Source of the DNA: Bacteroidales bacterium
Lineage (GTDB): Bacteria; Bacteroidota; Bacteroidia; Bacteroidales; P3
Length of the DNA stretch: 64,000 nucleotides
Assembly (NCBI GenBank): GCA_017522065.1
Contig: JAFXAD010000050.1
Span: 89,216 to 153,215, forward strand
Reading direction: 5' to 3'
Shown: in pieces, positions 1 through 9,135 of the stretch
Layout: every line of letters begins with the position of its first letter
Numbering within the stretch: position 1 is the first letter of the stretch
The notes under the pieces: generated by a model
The model's input: only the letters and a program-made list of their open reading frames with translations
Database searches by the model: none
What the model was told of the DNA's origin: nothing
Made by a program: the position numbers and the translations under genes

Positions 1-304
1 ATCCTTCACCAAAAAGTGTTTCAGGCTGCCATAAAGTCAACATTCCTCCGTCTTTAACTGCCCTATAGTGCTGCCCGCGACACTCATACTCCAGAGTGTA
101 GTCAAACCTGGGCATTTCCTCTTTAGAGGGCCTACGCCCGGAAGCCAACTGGTTCAGCTCGTCGAATATCAGAAGCAGAATCTCTATCATATTCGACTTA
201 CCCATGCCGTTTTGACCCACCAGCATTGTTACCAGTTTGTCATGCAGCGATATGTCAACCGTCACGTTCTTATATTCCGTGACCTTCAGTCTTCTTATCT
301 TCAT
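1..304 (-). CDS. P-loop ATPase (RecF/SMC-like), N-terminal part, cut by window edge
   Basis: About 101 codons of the N-terminus are visible; the rest lies beyond base 1. The protein begins MKIRRLKVTEYKNVTVDISL and carries a Walker A motif, GQNGMGKSN, near residue 30, followed by helical sequence (MIEILLLIFDELNQLASGRR). This layout is typical of AAA ATPases of the RecF/SMC/OLD type found in many defence systems. The ATG overlaps the stop of the HsdS-like gene in an ATGA arrangement, so it is translationally coupled and is the last visible gene of the defence operon. Whether it carries a C-terminal nuclease (Toprim or HNH) cannot be seen. Confidence 0.75.
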   Translation of the reverse strand, partial: MKIRRLKVTEYKNVTVDISLHDKLVTMLVGQNGMGKSNMIEILLLIFDELNQLASGRRPSKEEMPRFDYTLEYECRGQHYRAVKDGGMLTLWQPETLFGEG

Positions 305-936
305 AAGGGTTTCTTAAAAACCTCATTGAGCCAAGCCTTCAGAGTCATCTCAGCCTGCAGGTTCAGTTCGTCACACTTTTTTTTCAGATCCTTCCGACTC
401 ATCTCCATCGACAGTTCTTTCAGTCGCTGCGTCTTTTGCTTCAATTCGTTTGTTAGCTCCTCTATTCGCTGAAACTTATCTGCCACTTCTTGCTGTGTGG
501 CCATATCCGGCACAGGAATTACCATCTGCTTCAGATAGTTCATGTCCAAATGCCCTATGGCCGCACCTTTTATTCGTTTCTGGAAGTCATCATAGCGATA
601 ACTCAGGTAACAATAAAGATAACTCGTGAGCACATCGTCATTTTTCAGACTCAATACTGCCAATGTCGAGGCGGCTATCCCTTCCTGCGCAAAAAACACT
701 TTCCCGCTACGATAGCCATCTTTTACCATGACAAGGTCATTTTCACCTACCACGTATCCTGCTTTGTCAGCATATTGTCCGGAGGCTCCTGTCTCCAGCA
801 TCTTGATAGTAACGTAGGGCAATGAACTGTCAAAGGGACGCACTTCCACACGCCTGGGGCGTCTCGCGGAACGTATTTCCACAAGGTCTGCTAATGGCAT
901 CTCCCTTATATTCACAGTATAAATATTGTTAACCAT
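301..936 (-). CDS. Type I restriction-modification specificity subunit-like protein (HsdS-like, single recognition domain)
   Basis: 211 aa, about half the usual HsdS length of roughly 400. It fits one target-recognition domain followed by one helical spacer. The TRD shows family-style segments such as VMVKDGYRSGKVFFAQEG and LTSYLYCYLSYRYDDFQKRI, then IPVPDMATQQEVADKFQRIE, which leads into a Lys/Glu-rich coiled coil (about residues 150-190). This 'IP-P...Q..IA' type transition is a hallmark of HsdS. A half-length subunit would be expected to dimerise to recognise a bipartite site. The start overlaps the methylase gene by 8 bp and the end overlaps the next ATPase by 4 bp. No HsdR motor is visible in the window. 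Confidence 0.75.
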   Translation of the reverse strand: MVNNIYTVNIREMPLADLVEIRSARRPRRVEVRPFDSSLPYVTIKMLETGASGQYADKAGYVVGENDLVMVKDGYRSGKVFFAQEGIAASTLAVLSLKNDDVLTSYLYCYLSYRYDDFQKRIKGAAIGHLDMNYLKQMVIPVPDMATQQEVADKFQRIEELTNELKQKTQRLKELSMEMSRKDLKKKCDELNLQAEMTLKAWLNEVFKKPL

Positions 937-2659
937 TAATCTCTTTTTCTATCCTTGCCAGTAAACTACGTATTTCCCTTACCACTTTATTGGCCTCATC
1001 CAAGTATTGCATAGGGGTTTCCATCTGCATTTCCAACTGCCCTCTGTCATCATTGAAGGTGATTCTGTAATCCTCACTGCGTATGGCATCCAGAGCTATC
1101 AACTTACTCCTTTTGTCAGCCGTCCTGCTATGGTAGGTCCTGTTGAAATCTTTGAACGCAGATATGTCCCACAGTTGCTCTGGCTTCTGTTTTCCCTTCT
1201 TCATGTCATACACCAACACCTTACCGTCACCCCCCCTCTGTCGCCTGATAAAAAGAGCACACATCGGTATCGTCGAATTTGTATAAATTCCTTGGGGCAG
1301 TCGCAGTATAGTATGCAGATAACATTCTTCAAACAGGCGTTTCCTTGCCCTTCGGTAGTCTGATGAAGTTTTATACAGGAAGTTTTCGGGCAGCAACAGT
1401 GCAGCCCTGCTTCCGGGTTGCAGACTGAGGGAGTTTGCAATCAACTCTACAAAGTCTGTCTGCCTGTTTCTGGTCGTATTGCCCATTCGAGATTTTCCCG
1501 CCAAAGTATAGACTGGCAATGGCGGTTCGCAAATGATACCGTCATATTGTTTGTAGTCTATTGTTGTCAGCGAATCCCCGACTTTCACTTCACTCCGCAA
1601 ACCGTGGAATCGGGTGTTGCAAAAACCAATCCTGGCCACTTCCTTTTGAATTTCCATCCCCGTAAGGGCTTCAGTCAATTGGAACAACTTCTCACCCTCA
1701 TTCAGCCCGTGGTAGTTGTCACTTTTACCTCGCAAATAATTGTCAATCGCTACCAAGAAGCCAGCATAGCCTGATGCAGGGTCATGCCATCGCTCTCCTG
1801 TCTCTGGTTGCAGCAATTCTACTAACAATTGTGCCAATACTGGGGGTGTATAATTCTGAACCGCCCCTCCTTCTTTGGTCATCCCGTTTTCTTGCAGCAA
1901 GAGGTCAAACACCTGCGTGATGTTTTCATCCTTGGCGCACTGCGATACCACTCTGATAGCTTCGCTAAGAACAGTAGCAGAGTAGATGCGCGTTTGCTGA
2001 CCAATCTTTTGTATGGCTTTTTGGTATTGTGCTATCAGCTCGTCACCTGTTTCTTCTTCCAGCGATTTCCAAGTCTTTGATGCTTTTTCATCATAGAATG
2101 TCATCCACCTCAGATATAGCATATTGGCCATTTCATATAGAAACTGATACGTGGACACACCTGCTTCCACCAGACTATCGCGTAGTCCCCATAATTTGCG
2201 CGACTGGTCTTCTACCACTGTGATAAGTCTATGACGAATTCTCAGGTCATCCGTTCCATATTTCTCACGCAGCCAATGCTGTAATTCATGAATGTATTTG
2301 AATCCTTGTTTTTCTGCTTGTATGCGCAAAGTTGAACCATCACCTATGAGAACTCGCTCAAAGGCATCCAGAAAGTAAGTATAGTCTCTATTATATACTG
2401 GTATCTCATCACCAGGCCTTACAACTGAGGCCGCAATCACCGGGTCATAATAGATATTACTTGCATATTTCTTACTTATTGGCATAGGCTGCACATCGCT
2501 GAGCGTCACAGGTGCATCAAGTTCTTTTAGCAAAACCTTACCTTCTTGATCCACCCCTGTTATAACAAAGGCATTGTCACTAAACCACAGTTTGCCCTTC
2601 AATTCCTCAAACTTGGCATCCGTCAGCCTGACAATATCATTCCATTGATAGTCAACCAT
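929..2659 (-). CDS. N6-adenine DNA methylase-like protein (HsdM-like) with divergent catalytic motif
   Basis: 576 aa. The C-terminal half is an HsdM-type class I methyltransferase. SAM-binding motif I is HDPASGYAGFL at residues 292-302. The LLLPENFLY segment (about 421-429) and RLPQGIY..STIPMCALFI also match HsdM. The catalytic motif IV, normally NPPF/Y, reads CEPPLPVY at about 377-384, so the Asn is replaced by Glu and the aromatic by Leu. This raises the possibility of lost or altered methylation. Residues 1-200 are a helical N-domain that I do not recognise in detail. It overlaps RdrB upstream by 8 bp and HsdS downstream by 8 bp, which points to one transcript and one system. Confidence 0.78.
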   Translation of the reverse strand: MVDYQWNDIVRLTDAKFEELKGKLWFSDNAFVITGVDQEGKVLLKELDAPVTLSDVQPMPISKKYASNIYYDPVIAASVVRPGDEIPVYNRDYTYFLDAFERVLIGDGSTLRIQAEKQGFKYIHELQHWLREKYGTDDLRIRHRLITVVEDQSRKLWGLRDSLVEAGVSTYQFLYEMANMLYLRWMTFYDEKASKTWKSLEEETGDELIAQYQKAIQKIGQQTRIYSATVLSEAIRVVSQCAKDENITQVFDLLLQENGMTKEGGAVQNYTPPVLAQLLVELLQPETGERWHDPASGYAGFLVAIDNYLRGKSDNYHGLNEGEKLFQLTEALTGMEIQKEVARIGFCNTRFHGLRSEVKVGDSLTTIDYKQYDGIICEPPLPVYTLAGKSRMGNTTRNRQTDFVELIANSLSLQPGSRAALLLPENFLYKTSSDYRRARKRLFEECYLHTILRLPQGIYTNSTIPMCALFIRRQRGGDGKVLVYDMKKGKQKPEQLWDISAFKDFNRTYHSRTADKRSKLIALDAIRSEDYRITFNDDRGQLEMQMETPMQYLDEANKVVREIRSLLARIEKEING

Positions 2660-5444
2660 TTTTCTTACCCATTAGAATAATTATACTCGTTTTCAGCCGG
2701 TCAATAAAACGTTGACCACGCATCTCGTCTTCCATATCTTTTCTTACGCGTTCTTCCAACCCCTTCAATGTACTCTTTTCTGGATGGTCCTGGAGTGAAA
2801 CAGACTTGTCAAAACGTTGAGAAAGAGAATTGAGCCTGGTTTTATCAAGCCACTCAAACACATCGCTTTCCCTTGTATTTCCTTCTCCAAGCCTGTATTT
2901 GCGTATAAGTGCATGAGCTACCAAAGCATATTCTCGTTCTATCGATGTGGAAAACACGCCCTTGTCATCTGTGTTAATGGATACGGAAATATCATGCCTC
3001 GGATATTCTGACTGCCCGTTGATTGTGTTGAATTTTGTGATAGGATGGTTGTCATAGCGGTCTATTTCTCCTATCTTGAAGTTGGACGTTGGGTTGCACT
3101 CTATAGCAATGCCCAGGCCCTCCACTTGTTGCAGCAGTTGTTGTTGCACCATTTCTATTGTCTGGCACATAGCTCCATCTACCTCCCACGTATCATACGT
3201 TCCGCCATTTAGTTTTCCTTCTTTACTATAGTGGTATTGATGATACAATTTGCAGGCTTCACGCTGTTTTCGGGCCTCGTCGCACACCTTTGTCCTCACC
3301 AGTGCCTTATTGCCCCATGCCGTCACATCCTTATAGCGGTTGTTCACATGACCATCTGCATCATAGCACTCAGGGTTATCACCGCGCAATAGCATACTGC
3401 TATAATACAAATCTATACTCGGTGTTCCTCCATAGCTAGGATATACTCGCCTGAAACAGTCTCCAAACCGCCGCTGCAGTTCTGCATTGCATTTATTGTG
3501 TATGCCCATCCGGCTCATACGGTTCCATAGCCAGGCGGCATTGTCCATCTGCATCTGTAGTGACATAGCCACAGTGTAGTTCCGTAGTTGGTAATACTTG
3601 CCGGCCTCCACACCCAGCACAAGCCCGTGACCTATCCTGTCTCCTTTTTGCAACTGAAGAAAAAGTATGGCTTCATCTACAGCCCGCAGCCCATCCACGA
3701 TGTCCATAAAGTCCTCACCCACATGGTAGGTTATACCGAGGTCGGCAGGACAGTGCATCTGCTTGTTTTTTATCTGATGTCTTCTTAGGTAGCGAAACGC
3801 CTGCGCAAACACCTCTGGTCTTGCCGCTATCTCACTATTGGCGGCATCTATGCCAACTATTCTGTCTGCGTAATACTCGTCTTTCTTATTCTTCCTCAAT
3901 GAATTTCGCAGGTCATAGATACCTTGTGCCTGTTTCTTCACCTTCTCCCTCAAAGCATGGTGTCGCGGCACAGCGTCTAACGCTTCTTCTTTTGGCTCGT
4001 CTTTTTCCTTGATAAAATGATAGATGTAACGGTATGTCCAATGTGTACTTTCTGCATCATTGCAGGTTCTGAACATCGGGTCTTCTATGGCATTGTCATC
4101 GAATTCTATTTCTTCTATATTCTTATCCACCATGTCATCCTCATCTTCAGGAGTAATACGGGTCTCGTGATACCTGCTGCCTTCGGGGTGGTCGCTGAAG
4201 AAACTGGCCACTGCCAGATGGATGGCGGCCTTTTTATAGGCAGGATAGGGTTTGGCAAAGATGAGTTTACGTTCTTCGTAGATACTGAAATTTGCGAAAC
4301 CTACTGTGTCATTAAGCTGACTGATTTCGTGACGGATCTCATTTTTGATTAGAAGATAGATGTATAGTAATGTCGCTACACATCCATCACTATAGTCCCC
4401 AAGATAGATTCCCCTCAGCGTACTATATAGTATATGTCTTTCGCCGGAGAGCAAACTATACGCGCACATTTCCTGCTTCCCACGGGGCACTGTCACGCCC
4501 TCTCTGATGGCGTAGTCAAAGCGTTCAGCATCGCCTGTTTGGTCATTGACATACTGTTTTCCGCAGGTTTGCAATGCTGTTTCAATAGATTGCTGCAATT
4601 TGCTTGCCTCATCCAATATAGTGCTGTCCGGGAACTTTCTCATCAAGCCTGACAGTTCCTTTTTTGTATATACAGGACTCTTTGCCTCAAGCTGTGCAAG
4701 ATACAAGCGTATAGCGGCTGCAACTACCGCTTTCTGATAAAGACCTGTTGAATCGTTGCTTTGATGGTGGTGTCCTTGAACGAATCCTGCTATTTCATCA
4801 AATTGTGTCTTACGGCCTGTGATGTGATTCATCAGGCATATCCAGTTGATATCGAAATTGAGAGAAGAGCCCTTCAAGTGCGCATGTATGTCCGCCAATG
4901 GCATTTCCAGCATGGTTTCCAGTACGGGATCGTCGGTCCTGATATATGAAGGCCAGGCAAAATCGTTTCTTTTTGTGGGATCTGGAACGTTATTCAAGTC
5001 GTAAGCGGCCAGAAAAGCGCACACCAGCAGATCTTCTCCTATAGCAGAACTGAGTGTATGCCAACGTAGAATGTCCTGCCAATGGCAAACTACTTGCGTG
5101 TTATCCTTCAGCTCCAGTGTTCCTTGATCCACGAAATAAAGCAAGGCGTTGTATATCGTAGGGGCCTTGGAGTAAGCCAGACGGTCTGAATCTGCGTCTG
5201 CTTTCATCCAATGCGTCTTCAGCATCTCAACGATACCGTACAGCTGGTCTATCGTGAACTGCTCATCATCACCACATACACTACGCATCATTTGAACCAG
5301 CTCCATAGGTTCAATCCGTGGTGATTCTACGCTATAGTTTCCTTTCACCAGTTGCTTGATGAATGGGGTACAATCCGCCCGCAACAGCAGTCCCCTAAGA
5401 CACAACTGCAGCTCCTTCTGTTTATGAATTTCTAATGATGACAT
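2652..5444 (-). CDS. rdrB: RADAR-type adenosine deaminase (RdrB-like)
   Basis: 930 aa, in the size range of RdrB. In RADAR anti-phage systems RdrB deaminates adenosine to inosine in nucleotides or RNA during infection. All metal and catalytic elements of the adenosine deaminase fold are present: the HAH pair in DIHAHLKGSS (H187, H189), YHVGED (H574, catalytic E577), RIGHG (H606), IECNPTSNFK (about 781-790) and SINTDDKG with D826/D827. Long insertions between these motifs are typical of RdrB compared with housekeeping Ada (about 350 aa). The start overlaps the ATPase gene by 23 bp. The active site appears intact. The assignment to RdrB rather than another large Ada-like protein rests on size and pairing with the RdrA-like ATPase. 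Confidence 0.85.
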   Translation of the reverse strand: MSSLEIHKQKELQLCLRGLLLRADCTPFIKQLVKGNYSVESPRIEPMELVQMMRSVCGDDEQFTIDQLYGIVEMLKTHWMKADADSDRLAYSKAPTIYNALLYFVDQGTLELKDNTQVVCHWQDILRWHTLSSAIGEDLLVCAFLAAYDLNNVPDPTKRNDFAWPSYIRTDDPVLETMLEMPLADIHAHLKGSSLNFDINWICLMNHITGRKTQFDEIAGFVQGHHHQSNDSTGLYQKAVVAAAIRLYLAQLEAKSPVYTKKELSGLMRKFPDSTILDEASKLQQSIETALQTCGKQYVNDQTGDAERFDYAIREGVTVPRGKQEMCAYSLLSGERHILYSTLRGIYLGDYSDGCVATLLYIYLLIKNEIRHEISQLNDTVGFANFSIYEERKLIFAKPYPAYKKAAIHLAVASFFSDHPEGSRYHETRITPEDEDDMVDKNIEEIEFDDNAIEDPMFRTCNDAESTHWTYRYIYHFIKEKDEPKEEALDAVPRHHALREKVKKQAQGIYDLRNSLRKNKKDEYYADRIVGIDAANSEIAARPEVFAQAFRYLRRHQIKNKQMHCPADLGITYHVGEDFMDIVDGLRAVDEAILFLQLQKGDRIGHGLVLGVEAGKYYQLRNYTVAMSLQMQMDNAAWLWNRMSRMGIHNKCNAELQRRFGDCFRRVYPSYGGTPSIDLYYSSMLLRGDNPECYDADGHVNNRYKDVTAWGNKALVRTKVCDEARKQREACKLYHQYHYSKEGKLNGGTYDTWEVDGAMCQTIEMVQQQLLQQVEGLGIAIECNPTSNFKIGEIDRYDNHPITKFNTINGQSEYPRHDISVSINTDDKGVFSTSIEREYALVAHALIRKYRLGEGNTRESDVFEWLDKTRLNSLSQRFDKSVSLQDHPEKSTLKGLEERVRKDMEDEMRGQRFIDRLKTSIIILMGKKNG

Positions 5445-7899
5445 TCAAATCGTCTTCAAAAGGGTCTTTTATCGTTGTGGTATTGAAGATGCTCACAAAT
5501 TGTTCTTTCACAGCAGCATTTTCCGAAGAAAACAATTCGGCAAATTTCCTGAAGAACTCAAAGTGAATAGTGTATGGCTTATCTTCTTCCCCAGTCCTGT
5601 CATCATCATATCGGTCATACGATTTGATACTATAGTTGGCTACCGCTTCAAAGAAATCGTGAAGCATTCCATAACTGTCAAGACCCTTGTCATATTCTTT
5701 TGCCCTGACTGTATCCAAAAGGTCTTCCATAATCTCCATATTGCGGAAACAGCAGAACGACAGCCATTTTTCTTCATCGTTTTTCCATTCTTTATGACGG
5801 TTTTGCGATGTCAGTTGCTTCATATCGGTAAAGAGCGGGTCGCGGCCTTCACTTCTTTCTGATTTTAACATGTCAAGAAATGCCCTTCCATGAGGCAACA
5901 CCTGAAATCTGTTGAAACAGCGTTCCACTCTGCATAGGTTGAAAAACAACGCTCCTAGGTCAAAGTACAAATCGGTATGCTGCGAAAAGGCATCATAGCA
6001 TAAGTCTGGCGAACTGCGGAAAGACAATTGCATGGACAAATCTTTGCTTCCATCATAATAAATCGTCAGCATCAGAAATTCTGCCAGCCTTATCAGATTC
6101 TGCTCACTTGCCTTCTGCCAGTCATTCAGGCATAATTCAAAAAGATTGTCAATATTACCTAATGATATGACACTACGGAAAATCTTGTTCGAATTATACT
6201 CCTGTGGTATCAGTTCATCCAAGTCGGTACAATACACGCTGCCTCCAACAATGGCTTCATAGTCATTCCACACTACATCGTGTTCTGGTTTTTGTATCAG
6301 CAAATTCGCTCGTTCCTGCTCCTTCTCCTTTTCACTCGACGAAGAGATGCTGTCATAGGCCCCATATAGCTGGATGCTATAGAATGACCTTAAGAAAAAC
6401 AAGAACTTCCTGACATCCTCGCCCATTTTTGTGCGCTGCGTCAGTCTGATAATAGCCAACACATCGCCAATAGATATGTTAAAGGGAGTGTTGTGGGGAC
6501 TCAGAATCTTATCTACGATTTCTTTTCCCGTCCTGTTTTTCAGGTTCGACTCGGTAATGTCATCCAGTATCTGGAGCACCTCGTAATTCAGTTCTTCCAT
6601 GTTTTGCACACGCTTCACCCTGTCTGCATATTCCTTGTATTCTTCTGTCAGGTTAATATCACACCAGTCATTGTAGAAATACTGACGAAACATTTCCTTG
6701 TTATAGTAATGAGGACTTGCCTCGCCCGACTCTGCATAGTCGTTCATCTGCAACAGCAGTTTAAACATCTGTCGCATATCACGCAGGTTCCTCGGCACAA
6801 TATAACTCACCCGTTTGGCACTGTTATAAAACAGGTATCTTGTCTTCAGGAATATCAGTTCCGGGATAACCTGCTTGATCTTAATTCCGTCTGACAGGTT
6901 ATAACCCCACCGCTCTTTGTCATTAAAGACAGGTTCTGCGTCCATATATTCCGACGGCGAAGGCATATAGATGCGCTGATGGGCGGGAAGCAGTTTAGCC
7001 AGATAGCGTTCCGCACGCTGGGCTATCTCATTCCTTTCACTATAGTTCACACGCTGAAATCTTCTGTAGGGAGTCCCGTCATCCGTAACAAGATATTCTT
7101 CAGTGTACTTCCGCTGGATGATACCCGACAACTGCGCTATCTTCATCGACATCAGTGTGATGATGTTGGGTTGCATAAAGTATTTCCGCAATTGTTCGCA
7201 CATCTCGTAGGCGTGATCGCTGTCTATATCTATATCATCAACCAGCAACAGTAGCACCCCATCTTTGCAACCGCTGTATTTCAGATACAAATCCACCAGA
7301 TTCTGGATGTTCTCTCTAATATCCACCGAGGCCGCCATATCCACCAGGTACTCCATACCGTCCTTTGCCTTCTTGTCACCAAACATGCTGCGAAGGTTCT
7401 GCTGTACAGTGACAAACATCTTCATCAAGTCTGTCCTATACTTATTCCCCGTCCCTTCTTCCACGCACTCTGCCGACTCTTCTTTTTCTTGGAAAACACG
7501 GTATAGCCGGGCAATGAACAAGGATAGTATATTGTGTTCTTCATCAAAGAAGGAAGGGTCAATCATGGGAATAGCAAGAAACTCCGCCTCTGCTGCATAC
7601 TTGGCATTCTGGCAAATCGCTTCATGATGTTCTGATGTGAGCATATTGGCCATCGAAAGCATACAAGAGGTCTTTCCTGTTCCACGCTCACCGTCGAACA
7701 CAACAATGTTATTATTGTTATCTACGCTGTTACGTAAAGCCGCAGGTGTTTCCTGCATATTCTTAACGCCCTTCAGGTAGGCATCAATAAGAAGTATGCA
7801 CTGTTCATACTGATCCCTGAACATGGAATCTTTTGCCTCTTCCAGATCTTCTATATACGGTCTGTTATCGCCATTCAAGTCAAATTTTATCTTCTTCAT
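5422..7899 (-). CDS. rdrA: RADAR-type P-loop ATPase (RdrA-like)
   Basis: 825 aa. Walker A is FDGERGTGKTSCM (residues 68-80) and Walker B is LLLLVDDIDID (about 216-226), followed by a segment (YFMQPNIITLMSMKIAQL) that resembles the sensor-1 region of KAP/AAA+ ATPases. The remaining ~550 residues are largely helical, with no nuclease or membrane segment that I can see. In described RADAR systems the ATPase RdrA forms a large assembly with the deaminase RdrB. Here the two genes overlap by 23 bp in the same order. A 10-bp gap separates it from the upstream cyclase-like gene. The start MKKIKFDLNGD is well supported by this spacing. Confidence 0.83.
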   Translation of the reverse strand: MKKIKFDLNGDNRPYIEDLEEAKDSMFRDQYEQCILLIDAYLKGVKNMQETPAALRNSVDNNNNIVVFDGERGTGKTSCMLSMANMLTSEHHEAICQNAKYAAEAEFLAIPMIDPSFFDEEHNILSLFIARLYRVFQEKEESAECVEEGTGNKYRTDLMKMFVTVQQNLRSMFGDKKAKDGMEYLVDMAASVDIRENIQNLVDLYLKYSGCKDGVLLLLVDDIDIDSDHAYEMCEQLRKYFMQPNIITLMSMKIAQLSGIIQRKYTEEYLVTDDGTPYRRFQRVNYSERNEIAQRAERYLAKLLPAHQRIYMPSPSEYMDAEPVFNDKERWGYNLSDGIKIKQVIPELIFLKTRYLFYNSAKRVSYIVPRNLRDMRQMFKLLLQMNDYAESGEASPHYYNKEMFRQYFYNDWCDINLTEEYKEYADRVKRVQNMEELNYEVLQILDDITESNLKNRTGKEIVDKILSPHNTPFNISIGDVLAIIRLTQRTKMGEDVRKFLFFLRSFYSIQLYGAYDSISSSSEKEKEQERANLLIQKPEHDVVWNDYEAIVGGSVYCTDLDELIPQEYNSNKIFRSVISLGNIDNLFELCLNDWQKASEQNLIRLAEFLMLTIYYDGSKDLSMQLSFRSSPDLCYDAFSQHTDLYFDLGALFFNLCRVERCFNRFQVLPHGRAFLDMLKSERSEGRDPLFTDMKQLTSQNRHKEWKNDEEKWLSFCCFRNMEIMEDLLDTVRAKEYDKGLDSYGMLHDFFEAVANYSIKSYDRYDDDRTGEEDKPYTIHFEFFRKFAELFSSENAAVKEQFVSIFNTTTIKDPFEDDLNVIIRNS

Positions 7900-7909
7900 G
7901 ATGCCTTTC

Positions 7910-8602
7910 TTATTTTGATACCCAGTTGTTCATCGCAATATTTACAATCTTTCCCCGATAAGTGGGAAAAGACAGTCCTTCCATCTCAAACAACTTGCGG
8001 TTGTTTTCTGTCAGGTTTTTCCAAACTATATCACTGATCACAATATCATCATCTGCCTTATCAGCATTTCTCGATGCTCGGTCTATAGTCTCTCCCCTCC
8101 ACATAAATCTGGAAAATCTATCGTCATGCAAATTGATGGGGAGCATATTTACAGCGCCATAGTCCATTCCTATGGATGCTTTGATCGCTGGCATGCCTCT
8201 TTGTTTAGCTTTCTTTGAAACCACCAGTGCCAATGTCCTGACACGGGCTGCATCATCCAAAGCTTCGTTGAGCTCAGTCTTCAGTGAGGTGTCATATACC
8301 AGACGCAAACACTTGTCTGTTACCATAATATCCTTACAGCAGGAGCTATTACCTCCTATACTGATTGCTTCCGATACAAAACTCTGAATAACAGGAAGGT
8401 TATACTTCTCTTCCGCTAGATGCCAGATGTCTGGCATTATTTCAAAATTCACGTGAATCACAGTAGCCTGTGGCATATATACCGCTGAAGCATTTATTAT
8501 CTCCAAGCTCGGTATTGCCCTGCCTGGTTTCTCTGGTATCTCTGATGCCAGCATGGCATCTATACGTTCCAGAGAATCTGTGAAATAATAAGTTGTTGCC
8601 AT
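7910..8602 (-). CDS. Class III nucleotidyl cyclase homology protein, probably degenerate; first gene of the RADAR-like operon
   Basis: 230 aa from the ATG at 8602 (MATTYYFTDSLERIDAM); the frame is open 22 codons further upstream, but that extension looks non-coding. Residues about 45-195 match the cyclase homology domain: a hydrophobic first strand (ATVIHVNFEIM), VTDKCLRLVYDT, KASIGMDYGAV, and GETIDRASRNADKADDDIVIS. In active enzymes the first strand carries a metal-binding Asp, here Asn52. The 'VNxAxR' segment that stabilises the transition state reads IDRASR here. The second Asp (D97) is kept. I infer a nucleotide sensor or an altered cyclase. A membrane-protein accessory (rdrC/rdrD type) as described for other RADAR loci is absent. 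Confidence 0.65.
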   Translation of the reverse strand: MATTYYFTDSLERIDAMLASEIPEKPGRAIPSLEIINASAVYMPQATVIHVNFEIMPDIWHLAEEKYNLPVIQSFVSEAISIGGNSSCCKDIMVTDKCLRLVYDTSLKTELNEALDDAARVRTLALVVSKKAKQRGMPAIKASIGMDYGAVNMLPINLHDDRFSRFMWRGETIDRASRNADKADDDIVISDIVWKNLTENNRKLFEMEGLSFPTYRGKIVNIAMNNWVSK

Positions 8603-8698
8603 TTTTTGATTCCTTATGATTACTCCCCCTCTGCGGCACAAACACATACCTACAAAACTCCCAAACACCTTTTAGAATTGATTTCAACTTTTCACTCT

Positions 8699-9106
8699 TC
8701 ATTTTTCACTTTTCACTTCCAGTATCCCTTCCTCCTCGTGCTCCACAAACGGCCCCTCCTTGCATTCAAAGATAACACTCCCTGACTCTAATGACTCCAT
8801 CTTATGCCACACATTCTTAGGGATGTCAACCCCATAGTTGCCACTCTCTTGACTCAACACCACATCTTCTATGATAGAGCCATCATCATTGTGAGTAGTC
8901 ACCCTAACCTTGCCTCGCAGGATAACGAAAGACTCATCCTTCGTTGGATGCCGATGGATGGGTACCACAGTCCCTGGCTCCACAGCATTCAGCATCCGAT
9001 GGCACTTATCTTCCAGCGACTGGTGGAAGTTATAGTTCATCCGCAGCCGCTCCGACGCCTTCGCCCTCTCCGTCAACTCATCCAATATCGCCTGCGTGAT
9101 AACCAT
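8699..9106 (-). CDS. wbuC: WbuC-family cupin metalloprotein (copy 1)
   Basis: 135 aa from the ATG at 9106 (MVITQAILDELTERAKASER). It has a single cupin barrel with metal-ligand candidates in PIHRHPTKDES and a later WHKMES. WbuC proteins are found in O-antigen and capsule loci; their exact reaction is unsettled. It lies 29 bp after the PglE-like aminotransferase gene and is co-oriented. A second copy at 17244-17663 has the same motifs and an identical C-terminal tail EEEGILEVKSEK, and the DNA after the stop is also similar. The frame extends upstream of 9106 but overlaps the aminotransferase, so the internal start is preferred. Confidence 0.8.
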   Translation of the reverse strand: MVITQAILDELTERAKASERLRMNYNFHQSLEDKCHRMLNAVEPGTVVPIHRHPTKDESFVILRGKVRVTTHNDDGSIIEDVVLSQESGNYGVDIPKNVWHKMESLESGSVIFECKEGPFVEHEEEGILEVKSEK

Positions 9107-9135
9107 ATTCGTATGATTAGTGAAATTCGTTTTCG

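Noticed and set aside
8442-8702. 86-codon open frame upstream of the RADAR-like operon
   Set aside because: Overlaps the cyclase-like gene in another frame and begins in the simple sequence after WbuC; no recognisable content.
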